Positions 12,201 through 24,200 of a stretch of DNA of 64,000 nt are shown here, piece by piece (position 1 is the stretch's first letter; each line of letters opens with the position of its first letter). The translations under genes and the position numbers were made by a program. The notes below the pieces were generated by a model that was not told where the DNA came from, searched no databases, and was given only the letters and a program-made list of their open reading frames with translations. This stretch comes from Pegoplata infirma (taxonomy: Eukaryota > Arthropoda > Insecta > Diptera > Anthomyiidae), in the NCBI GenBank assembly GCA_963921195.1, contig OY992537.1:125785347-125849346 (forward strand). The letters run 5' to 3'.

Positions 12201-15200
12201 CATAGCCGCTTCAGCCCAATACATATCATCTAAGCCTGCATCCAACAGCATACACCTCACACGTTCCATGATTGTGCGATTGATGCGTTCAGCAACGCCA
12301 TTCTGTTCTGGCGTGTATGGCGTTGTTTTCTGATGCTGTATACCACAATCTGACAAATACTTTTTAAATTGATTACCAGTATATTCAGTACCATTATCGG
12401 TACGCAAAATTTTTATTTTTGCATCACACTGTTTTTCGGCAAAAATTTTAAAACGTTGAAATTCTGCGAAAACATCAGATTTACGTTTTATTGGCACCAC
12501 AAATACTTTTCGTGAGTAGTCGTCGACGAAAGTTAAAAGAAAACGATTACCAGAAAAAGATTCTGTTGGTAGGGGACCCATTACGTCCGAATGCACAATA
12601 TGTAACAAACCATCTGCACGATGACCATGCTCCTTAAATGATGCTCGTGTTTGCTTACCTTTTATACAAACAACACATTTTTCATTTACGGTGCCACCAC
12701 CACATCGTATACCATTTGATGCACCGATCACCTTTTTCATATTACTATCACAAATATGTGCAAGTCGCCTGTGCCATAATTCAAAATCGCCTGCAGCCAT
12801 CATTGCGTTTTCGCTTTTGTTTATATTCACAACACAATGCAATTTGTATAAGTTGTCAAAAGCTTTAGCTGTTGCTAACAATTCACCACGATCATTAAAA
12901 ATTTTGCAACTATCATTTTCGAAAATTACTTTGTTGCCTTTTAATGTCATCTGCCGTACAGAAAGCAAATTAACCGCCATTTCGGGAACATATTCAACAT
13001 CTTTTAAAAATGCGTTTGTCTCTTTCTCGCCTGACTGCAACACAACACTAACATCGCCTGCACACTCAATAGCCATTTTTTCATTGTTTGCTATTACCAC
13101 ATGTTTATCAACCATTGGCTTTGTGTTTCGCAAAATATTTTTCGAATTTGTCATGTGCGACGTCGCCCCCGAGTCAATGAACCACTCATGGATGTTGTTT
13201 TCTGCAGCAAGTAAAGCTGATGATGATGAAAACAATGATGCAGCTAACGACGATTTCTCTACTGTATGCTTCTTCTTGGTTGCATTTGACTTTGCCTTTT
13301 GCGTACAATTTTTGGCAATATGCCCCTCTTGTTTGCATGCATAGCATTTTACGGACTTACGTGGGATAAATTTCTTATTAGAAACCAAAGCCTTTTCTTC
13401 CACCTTTGATGAATCAAACTTTACATCCTGTAGAAGCAAATTTTTTACCATGTCCACGCTTAATTTTGCCTTCGAATTTTCGACTGCCATTACAAGGGGT
13501 ACGAATTCCTCTGGCAATCCAGCTAGCATTAACGACGCCACCAATTCATCGTCGAGTTTAAGGCCAGTTTGTTGAACCTTAATCGACATCATAATCATCT
13601 GGCTTACATACTCCTGTACACTTTGGAAGTCAGATAATTTTAGTTGAACCAAACGCTTTAGAAGTTCCACCTTTCTGGTTAAACCAGTATCTTCAAAGGC
13701 ATTCAACAGTGCGTCCCAAGCCTCTTTTGCAGTGTTCGCCGTCGCTATATGAGCAAAATTGGCTGGCTCTATCATCAGAGTAATCTCGGCAAGTGCACGT
13801 TCGTTCTTCTCAACATCATTAGCATTGGGAGGATTAGCTACCCCAACTACCACAATATGCCAACAACCTTTCAGCACCAAATAAGATTTTGCATGGCGTT
13901 TCCATACGTCGAAATTTTCACGTCCACGCAATTTTTCAAATGGAAATGACAAATTATTTGAAGCCATTGTTGTACTCAGCGATTTCCGGGAGAAATTTCA
14001 ATAAAACCACGATCAATACAATTAAATTTAATTAATTTACTTTAAAATTTATTTATCGCTTTGAAATTTAACCAAAATGTTCTAAAAAATTCTCGCGCGT
14101 CATGCGGCCCATAACCTGTTGTTAATAAAGTTAGAAAAGAACAGCCATTTTATTAAAGCTTCAAATTATACAATGACATATGATAGTGATATAAACTTAC
14201 TGACTACTTTGTATAAATAGGTTATTCAAGTATTCACAACAGAATTACTGGTGCCATGAGCACCACCCCAGGCGCAGCTCTGGACGCTATGTTAGATATG
14301 CTTCCCTTGGACTTACATATTCAAGGAGAAGCCATGAAATCTTTGTGCAGGCTCCGCAAAAGCGGAACATGGCATGGGGAGTACAATGTGGGACATGGTC
14401 GTCTGTTTAATAGGCTATCGGAACTTTGTCCGATGTTTTCTATGCCTTTGGACAATACAACCTCTTGCATCGAGTTTGGTAGGAAGTTTACTGTAATATT
14501 TCCGAGTAGGGAAGACTGGCGAAACCCAGCAGACCTACTGGAAAATTACACGGATACTTTCTACACGGATGGATCCAGTAACTTAAATGGCTCTGGGTCT
14601 GGCTGGTATTTGGACGATGCGACCAAATGCTATATTGCTATGGGAAAAATGGCTACAGTATTTCAGACAGAAATATTTGCTATTTAGACGTAGCGACCTG
14701 GATAATTGGGAACAGATGGAGTAATAGGAGAATCAGTATTTGCAGTGACAGCCAGGCTGCGCTCATTGCACTTGAATCTTCAGTCACTTCGTCCAAAATT
14801 GTCCAGGAATGTAGACGCAGACTCAAGTGGGAATGGCGTCAGTCTTCTGTGGGTTCCGGGTCATAGGGGAATACGGGGAAACGAGATTGCTGACTCTTTG
14901 GCAAATCTTGGCTCTGATACAATTCCTTACAATCCGGAACCTCAAATTGGTATTGGCTTGACATGGCTGATGCGTTGGATCAACTCTCATATGAAAGCAA
15001 CTTTAATGGAAAGATGGTCAAATGAGTTTGCATGCAAGAATACCAAACGCTTTGTGATTAAGCCAGACAAGAAAGTGGCTATCTACTCAGTCTCAGTAGA
15101 ATAGACTGTCACAGACTTACTGGCTTAATTACGGGACACAATACCTGTGCTCGTCATATGACGAGATTAGGTGTGTTATCAGACCCATTATGCGTGGCTT

Positions 15201-18200
15201 GTCTTGTCTGATTTTCTCAAGTTTGTGAAAGCAACTGAGAAATTCTGAACAAGCACTTTTCTTCCTTTTTCTTCTCAACCTTTTATCACCTTACTTAATC
15301 TTTCTTTTCGCGGTACGGTACAATGGACTATTTTAAGTCTGAGCGCCATGGACTTGCCTAAAAATTTACCGATTTTTAGGCTTGTACAACCCACCCTTAA
15401 CTCAAATCAACTTGAAAAAGCAAGTATCATAAAGGCATAAGAAAAAGATAAAATTCTTAAAAATTTTGAATTTTATTTCTTAAGTCTCCGACACAATAAT
15501 GGTACAAAGTGCCATCTCTGAAAATAGAGCTGACATCATACAAAAAAAGTGTAAGTCCCAATCATAGAAAAGATTAGAAGGTACGCAGTGTTGTATTTGA
15601 TGTATTTTCCAATATGGTGGCAAAATGCTTGTTCTTCCTCATCTCACACGTATTTAATATCAAATTAGATTCTTTGTTTATAAAAAATGGAATTTGTCTT
15701 TCATTTAATTAAATTAATTATTTATTTTGCTTTATTCAACGTTTTTTAAAGATAATACGCACTATTGATAGTTTAAAAACTTTTTTCTATTTTGTTGTTT
15801 TTGCTTTGTTGTTGTTCTCCTTTATGTTGCATTGTTTTTATTAAACGTCAAAGGTTACATAATGTGCTGTCACTAATACTTATTCAAGCGAAATACGACT
15901 CTGTTTCATATCTATTTTTTTCTATGGTCCCAATTCACAACAGGCAATTTTAATTGCGGCAATTTTTGTGTTTCTCTTTTGAACTTGTCGTATATGTTCA
16001 CTAGGGTGCGCCAAAGTTGTATGGGTAAAAAAAAAATTATGCTAGAGATCGGCACTCCCCCCAAAAATATTCGTTTTTATATCAAAATACACTATGCAAA
16101 AAATTATGGCGATCGCTTGAGGGGCAAGGGTGCCTCAAACGCCTTGAAAATGGAGAAATATGTCAAATTTGACCATTAGATGAAAAAATTTTTTTTTTTT
16201 TTTTTTGTTATTCAATTTCGCCAAAAAAAAAATTTTTGTATTAAGTTTAATAAGAACTACTTACAAAAAAAAATATAAGCTTTCCACTACATCGCTGACC
16301 TATTTTAACTTGCGATACAAAAAAGGGCAGTTATTTTTAGGGGTACCCAAAAGTAACATTTTTACATATTTGAAAATTTTATTAAAAAAAAATTTTAAAA
16401 ATTAAAATTGCTCTCCACCAGTTTTTTATATACATATATTATAGAGATAAAAAATGTGAAATATTATAAATATCCGTTCGGCAGTTTTTCTTTAATAGCG
16501 ACTTGAAGTTAGCGGATTTCAAGGAAAATTGATTTTTTGCTGTATTTTCTTTAATTTTGAACTTATTACTACGTTTTAAACGAAATTGACGATATTGGCT
16601 TTGCAAGTAATTAAATTGGATCATAAATTTTTAGCTAGTTAGTAATTTTTACAGTTTAGCTTTAACCCATGTAAACCCGGGTCAATTATGTCCCACTTTG
16701 GAAATATTATTCTTTAAGCAATTTTTGTTTTTTATCATGAAATTAGTAAATGGAAATAGTTTTAGCTATTCATCGTGTATGCAGTTAAAGAATTTAACCC
16801 TTTTTATGAAGTTTTTGTATATTTAATGAAGCTTTTCATAAATATGATGAAATATTTTTTGATTGTATCAAACACAATAACCATTCATGATTTCTTCTAC
16901 TTTATTTAAAAAATTTAATTTTTTGTTTGGGTTGTTGAAAAAATTAGTTGATGACTAAAGATAAGCTAATGGACAATTTTTTCTTTTTTTTCTTTGAATT
17001 TAGAAAAAATCAACTTCAAAATATTCTTAAATAGTTTTCTAAAAAAAATGTGTATAAATAATTTAATTTTCCAGCGCGACACGCGTATTTCATTTAATAT
17101 TTGCTCAATCTGCACGCTATTTAACTTAAATTAAAGCTTTATAAATTACATTAATAACATTTTTAAAAATAATACTGACTTTAAAATAATAACGTTTAAT
17201 TTTTTTTTAACAAATTGGATCTACTTTAGAAAAGTTTCATTGTATTGTCACCCACCGTATATAAAAAATGCGCTATAATTTAAAAACAATTGTTTTTTTC
17301 ACATGTAGATTTAAATAAACTTGGACTAAAACATTTATTTTTACAGATTAATTTTATTATATTTAATAAAAATATAAAAGCCGGCATACAATGGGGAATA
17401 TTTGCCCAGTGGGTCATCTTCGACCCGGGTTTACAAGGGTTAATGCTGTCCTGCAAAAATTATTTACTTACTAAAATTTAAGATCCAATTAAATCAGTTG
17501 CAAAGCCAATTTCGTCAATTTTGTTTAAAACGTAATAATAAGTTAAAAATAATTTTTTTTTTTGTTGTTATTAACAACAAAAAAAAATTTTTTTTTTATC
17601 TAATGGTCAAATTTGACATATTTCGCCATTTTCAAGGCGTTTGAGGCACCCTTTCCCCTCAAGCGATCGCCATAATTTTTTGCATAGTGTATTTTGATAC
17701 CAAAACGAATATTTCTAGGGGGAGTGACGGTATAAAATCGAAAGTTGACATTTTTGGCGCACCCTAATGTTCACACACTGGCAATTCTGTTCGGCAATTC
17801 CAAAAAGGAATGTGAAAATACTCTATAGAGTGAGAGTTGCGAATGAAAAAACAAAACGAATTGCCAGTACGAGCAAGTTTTTTCCTCTTTCCATTCCTCT
17901 TACCTCTCTCTCCTATAAACTAAGAATTGCGGCAATTAAAATTGCCCTGTATAAATTGGGACTAAGTGCGAACGAAAGGAACAAAATCCACTTTCTGGCA
18001 CAGAAAACTCCGTCATTGTGAATTCAGTTTAACATTGTAAAATTCAAATGTTTTGTGAGAATTTTATTAAATTAAAAATTTTATTTATTATATTAGGTCT
18101 ATTCGATTACCCAATTTTCTTACTATTTTTTACTACAACTGGAAAGTCTTATGTCTGTTCGATTACCCAAATTTTAAACTATTTTTTACTACAACTGGAA

Positions 18201-21200
18201 AGTCTTGTTTACTTTTTATATTGAAAATTTCCAGCTGTAGTAAAATGAGTAAAAAATAGTAAATTGTAGTAAGGTAATCGAATAGACCTCTTGTTTACTT
18301 TTTGTATTGAAAATTTCCAGCTGTAGTAAAATGAGTAAAAAATAGTAGATTGTAGTAAGGTAATCAAATAGACCTATTATGTGAATTTTAAATTAAATTC
18401 GATTTTTACCTTGTCTAATTTAAAACCTTTCAGGTTCTGATTATCCTTAAAAAAAAAACTAAAAATCTTCAGGGTGTGCTTAGCCCATCCCAGACAGAGC
18501 TATCTACGCCAATGTATCTACGAAATTGAGAATATAGTGGATAAAGATATAACTGTCATCATGTTTATGTATGTATTACTTTTACAGGGTGAGAAATGAG
18601 AAAATTATTTAACATGTTTGTAACATTAGATTTTTCTTCTTCTTTTTTGTAAATTATATGCACATGAGCATGATCATCATGTTAATAATGACGATGACTT
18701 TGTCTCATTGCACGTCATTTTGTTTGTGGCAAACATTAATTTACTATGAAAATTAAATACAAACAATTTTTTATGTACAGTGATTGTCAAAAGTTTACGT
18801 AAAATAAAAAAAAAATCGAAAGTGTGTAATTTTCTCTATCAGACAAGATCAAATTTTCTAGGAATTGATAGATGTACACTTTTGCTACATTGCCAGGGCT
18901 GGCAGCAAGACTCTGAATACCTCTAATTATTTTAAAAGAAAATTTTAACAAGTAAAAAAGTTAAATTCGGCCTTGCCGAATGTAGTGATACCCTCCACAA
19001 TTTCAAAAAGATTATTGCAAAAAACTTTATTTAAAAGGAAATTACTTTTGAAAAAAAAAAAAAAAAATTTTGAAAAAAAAATTTCCGCGAAAAAAAATTT
19101 TGGTAAAAAAAAATCCGCGATTTTTTTTTTTTTGTCAAAAAATATGTTCGTACTTGTCTAAATACCACTTGGTGTTCAATTATGTTCACATAAGTCAACC
19201 AGAAGCAGAATTAAAGCATTTTGTATTTTTAGGTTATGTTGAATGTACTGAAATTTTTGAGGTGTGCTTACATTTTCGTTCATAACTTTTGAACCGCTGA
19301 ACCGATATCGCTCAAATGCAATACCAAACTTCTCGGGAGAACTTCCAATAAATATGTTACGTTTCAGTCATCTCTGTGCAATATTTTGTCCGCGACAGCA
19401 TTTTCCACAGACAGACGGACAGACGGACATCGCTAGAATGTCTTAAAATCGATCGGGCATCATGAATATATATACTTTATGGGGTCCCAGACCGATATTT
19501 CGATGAGTTACAAACGGAATGACAAACTTATATATACCCTCTATCACTAGAGTGGAGGGTATAAAAAGTGCTATTTTACTGCCCAGTCCGGCAGGTAGAA
19601 CTCTGAATACACCCATGTATTTTAACAAATTGTTTTTTTTTACCACCCGTACCAGGGCTAGCAAGTAGGATTCTGAATACCACTATTATGTTTTTTTCCA
19701 CGTATTAAAATCATTTAAGCAGTACTTCGCATGCTATAAAATGCTAATAAATTATATTTATTTATTTGTTTGTTTTTCTTCCCCTTTCATTTTATTAAAC
19801 TAAACTCTTATTTGTGAATGTTTGTTTTTGTTTTACTTGTAGCATTTTTAACACGTTCCCACATTGTGTTGGCCTATAACACAAATCAAGTGACAGTTGT
19901 TCATCTGCAAAAACCCAATATTAGATCACAAGGTCCTGAGAAAATCTCTCATATGGAACCAAAAATCTTTCATGCCATAATACCGGGAGCAGCTGAAAGA
20001 AAAATTAAGCGACGTGTTAGTGTTAATACAGCGCATGATATGTTTGTTATATGGACAAAATCATCGCAAAATGAAGTATTTCCGTGGAGGCCAACAATGA
20101 GAGATCAAGATCGTGCCAATATTCATGTATTTAAATTAAAAGGGTAAGTTGAAAACATAAACCAAAAAAAATAATTTTAAATTTAAAAAAAATAATTATC
20201 CAAATAGGTGCTTAAAAATTAGGTCATCTTTGTATAAAAATAGTTTAAGTGATTTTGAACTAAACAATCCTAAACGTTGAAAGTCCAGAAAAAAATGATT
20301 CAATTAGAATTCACAAATGTAGGGACATTTCAAAATTAAACAAGTAAGAAAATATCTGTGGCAAAAACCCATAACAACATAAGTCGAGTTATGTCCAAAA
20401 CGTGTTTTTGCATTTTCGGAATCTGCATATACATTTTCGCATATCAAATTTTTATGAAAATCGGACCATTACTTTCTGAGATATTGATTTCAGAACTCCA
20501 CAACTCATGTTTTTTTAAAGGTAAAATAAAAATTGTAACAGCATATCTGAGTTAAGTTGTTATTCTTTATTTTAAAATCAGCAATCGTTGAAGACGCTTA
20601 AATGTATTTTATAGGGATTAGGGTTTTTCCCGGGAATTCCCGTTTGGCATTTGGATTTCCCGCTTTCCCGGGATTTTTTTATGCGGAATCCAGGGAAATT
20701 AAAAATACTGGAAAAAGCGATAAAATCTGCTGAATTGAGCTGAAAAAATCTGTTGATTTAAGCAGAAAAATCTACTGATTTTAGCATACAAATCTGCTGA
20801 TTTCAGATAAACAATCTAAAATGTATTTTATTGATGTAAAAAAGACTTAAAAAGATTTTAAGCATAAAGTTTTTTTTTTAACTTATACGAAAGTGATTGT
20901 AATTTTTCAAGAAAATTTTCTAAGTTTTTTTTTCAAACTGTTAATATTTAGTTATGCTGTTTTTCAACAAAATTTTTAATTTTTTTTTTAAATCTTAAAA
21001 AAATAAATAATATATAACTTTAAATTTCTGTAAAATTAGCAAAATATTCATGTAATTGCTGTTATTTTTTAGATCTAAATGACAGAGAATTGAGTTATAA
21101 TTACATTTCAGCAGAAAAATATGCTAAAAGTTTGCTAATTCGAACTGAAAGTTGTTTTACAGATTTTTCGACAGAGTTGTTCTTCTGAGTGTTTTAAATT

Positions 21201-24200
21201 GGAAAAAAATCAGTCTATGTTAAGACTAGAGTTTTTCACGGGAATTCCCGGGACGGGAATTCCCGTAAATTTTCAATCCCGAAATCCCGGGAAATAGAGC
21301 GGGAATTCCCGGGAATTTTAATTTCTTTGAAATCGTTGATTTTTCGACTTCTATTGATTATTTTGTATGTGATTTTTTAGAGATTTTATTTAAATTCTTG
21401 ATAATTGATGGCAGAAACGTACGCAGGGACCAGGAGGGCTTAAAAAGTATTCCAAGAGACCCCTTCTAACTAACAACTGTCATAAAATCTAAGACTTACG
21501 AAAGGAAAAAATCTCGCAATATCTAAATCTTCGATAGGATATAATTATCAGAACCTGATACTTTTTTCAGAAGCTGAAAAATTTTCTTTTTGTTTCTATT
21601 AATGTCTCTGGACATGATTCTTTTTAAATCGATAAATTGATATAAAATTTGTGTAAGGAATGACTCTGAAATTATCAGGTGTTTCTTTTAGAAACCAGAA
21701 TTTTTAAATTTTTTAATAATTTTTTGAGGTAAATTTACTTATAATTTTATTTCTCTGAAGCAGTTACATTCAGTTTCAGAGACATAATTGAAAAATTCCT
21801 CTCAATCAGGTTCATTTGAGATATTCAGAGACTTTCTGACAGCCCTGGCAATGTAGCAAAAGACTACTTCTTTCAAAAAACACATGTATGTTGAAAGGTA
21901 ATTTTAAAAGTGCTGTTTTACCACCAGTGTCAGGGCTGGCAAGTAAGACTCTGAATACAACTATTGTGTTTTGAGAACCAATTGTAAAAATGAATTGCTA
22001 AAATGAACTAAATGATTAATTTTTATCATTAAAACAGATAAAGCGATGTGAAAGAACATATTCCCCTAAAAATACATTTTAAAAGACTTCGACATATTTA
22101 GGCCGTTTTTTTTATAAAAACTGTGTAACAAAAATTGTTCTTTTTTCCTCAAAACTTATTTTTTTTTTGTTTTAGAGGTACTAAATAAGATTTTTATGGT
22201 GTTAACAAACATTATAAATAGTGTAATCGCATTCATAAGGTTTTTTTACATTTTTTTGACAAAAAATTTGGGTTTTTAGTTTTTGCGGGAATTCCCGGGA
22301 TCCCGGGAAATTTAAAAACGAATCCCGCTTTCCCGGGAAATGAAAAAGTCCGGGAAAAGAAAAACTCTAGTTAAGACTAAGCCCCCATTAAAACGTTTAT
22401 AAAACATAAAACATTTTCATTTTCGCGAGTGAGAACAGGCTAGTAAATGAACCTAATATCCATATTATAAAAGGCATGCTCTCAAATTTTGCTGGTTAAT
22501 GTACTTTGTATTCATAATTCCAAATTATGAAGGAATCAGACCATTTTTACTACAAATCCCCATACAAACCGCCCTTTCCATATTTACATAAATGTAGCTA
22601 TTTCAATCTGTTTTTATTTTCAAAAAGTTCTGACAATCTAAATACAAATTGTATAAAAGGTTTCTATTTTAAAATTAACAAACAACAGGTAAATTAAATA
22701 TAAATACAATAGGTGTGTTTTATGAAGTAAATGTCTGTCCAAGTAACTGTATGTCCGCTTATGTGTTAGTCATCTGTATTCACTCCCACATAAATCTCTC
22801 AAATTCCATTACAATTTTCTTTGAAGGTGTTTACGTGTAGGTTCTTTAGTGATCTTGGTAAGTCTTATCATAACCAGACCCTTCTTGAACTTATTTCACA
22901 ATAATAAAAGATCTAACCAAATATGGAGCCAATCCGTTCGTGTTTGGACTACAACCAATGACTATAACTTTCTTTGTTGTTACGTTTTTGTTTTCGATCT
23001 CATATCTCTCGTTTTTTTGTGCTATTATTTTATATTGTTTTAAGAAAATCCTTTTTCGTGATAAACAAATACTGTAAGAAATTTAAAAAATCAAAGTTCT
23101 TAAGTTAATACGTAATTTTAATGGACATGTTTGTGTACTTACTAGCTTACAATCCCGGTACTTCGTTACCGGTTATATTGAATACCGGATAATAGAAGGA
23201 TCAGAATTATTCTATCGATTTCAAAAAAATTCCCCTACGTAGTCTTTGTTTTATTTACTTGTGGACGTTAAAGTCTTCCATAAAAAAATATTTCAATGAA
23301 TAATTTAAACAATAAAATTTGAATAACTTTGCTGGTACGTTATCATGTTCGTTCCGGAGGAAAAACATAATGAGAATTTTCGAGCCCTTATGTCGGAATT
23401 TTGGATTTTGAGTACATATATATATCAGTGAAAAAAGAAATTGGTATAAAAAAATATGGAGTAAAAAAAGCTAAACACCAAAAAATTGAGTTGAAAATAT
23501 CATTCCATATTGTTCCCTGCTCTATCTATTTCATATTGTTCCCCATTCTACGCCATTTCATTTCCAGGTCATTATTATATATACAGTGTCGGTCAAAAAA
23601 ATAGCACCAATGACAAAATCTCTATTCATTCAATTAAAACAAAATATTATGTGCGTATTCGTTTAAAGTAAATATGCAATATTCTTATACTAAGTCTAAA
23701 CCACTTAAATGTTTTTACTTTTTCCAAAAATTTTGGACGGTTCTTTTTTAATGATCGATATTTTAAAAAAACTCCGAATCAGTGCAGTCAATAAAATAGC
23801 ACCGAATTACAAAATTTCTTTAAAAAAATTAATAATATTTTAATTATTAAAATAAAAGTGTTAAATACTAAAGGAAGATAGTTTTTATTTATAAAAAAAT
23901 TTAATTCATTACAAGATTTCATATTTATTTTCATAAAAATATGACGTGGAAAGAATTACACTCCTCAAAAACGTTCTTTTGTAAAAAATATGATTTCTGA
24001 ACATAAACCATATTCTGAAAAAGGAAAATTGGTTAGAAGCGCTTATAAAATGATTGGAAATTCAACAAAATTAACTTTAGAGCTTGAAAAACTTAGTCAC
24101 AAGCGACGTTTGTCACCATTAGTGGTTAGGTGTTTGTAAAGACAATGGAAGAAAGACCCATTTACGGCAGCTCCAGAGCTAAAAAAGGACAGCAAATGGC

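Larger units (their letters stand above)
9839..14241 (-). mobile_element. copia-type LTR retrotransposon, apparently intact
   Basis: Two 125-bp LTRs (9839-9963 and 14117-14241), beginning TGTTG and ending CAACA, look identical by eye. The 5-bp duplication GAATT flanks the element (9834-9838 and 14242-14246). The element reads on the minus strand. One uninterrupted 1317-codon frame encodes gag-pol. The coding part is complete and the LTRs have not diverged, so the insertion looks recent. It sits inside an older, frameshifted non-LTR element. Confidence 0.93.
15555..17962. mobile_element. PIF/Harbinger-like element (GTCCCAATT ends, TAA duplication)
   Basis: Ends GTCCCAATT and AATTGGGAC, with inner arms GGCAATTTTAATTGC on both sides (15939-15955 and 17931-17945). 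TAA is duplicated at 15552-15554 and 17963-17965, matching the three-base TWA targets of PIF/Harbinger elements. No transposase is seen. Two other elements are inserted in it. Confidence 0.72.
15486..18029. mobile_element. MITE family E copy, split by a nest of later insertions
   Basis: The two halves (15486-15554 and 17963-18029) align with the uninterrupted copy at 41517-41666: CTCCGACACAAT..., CCATCTCT.AAAATAGAG, then GTGTAA at the break, resuming TAAGTGCGAA and ending TCATTGTGAATTCA. Everything between the halves arrived later. Confidence 0.78.

Noticed and set aside
11441..13344. Several plus-strand open frames of 60-217 codons
   Set aside because: They are antisense shadows of the copia gag-pol frame.
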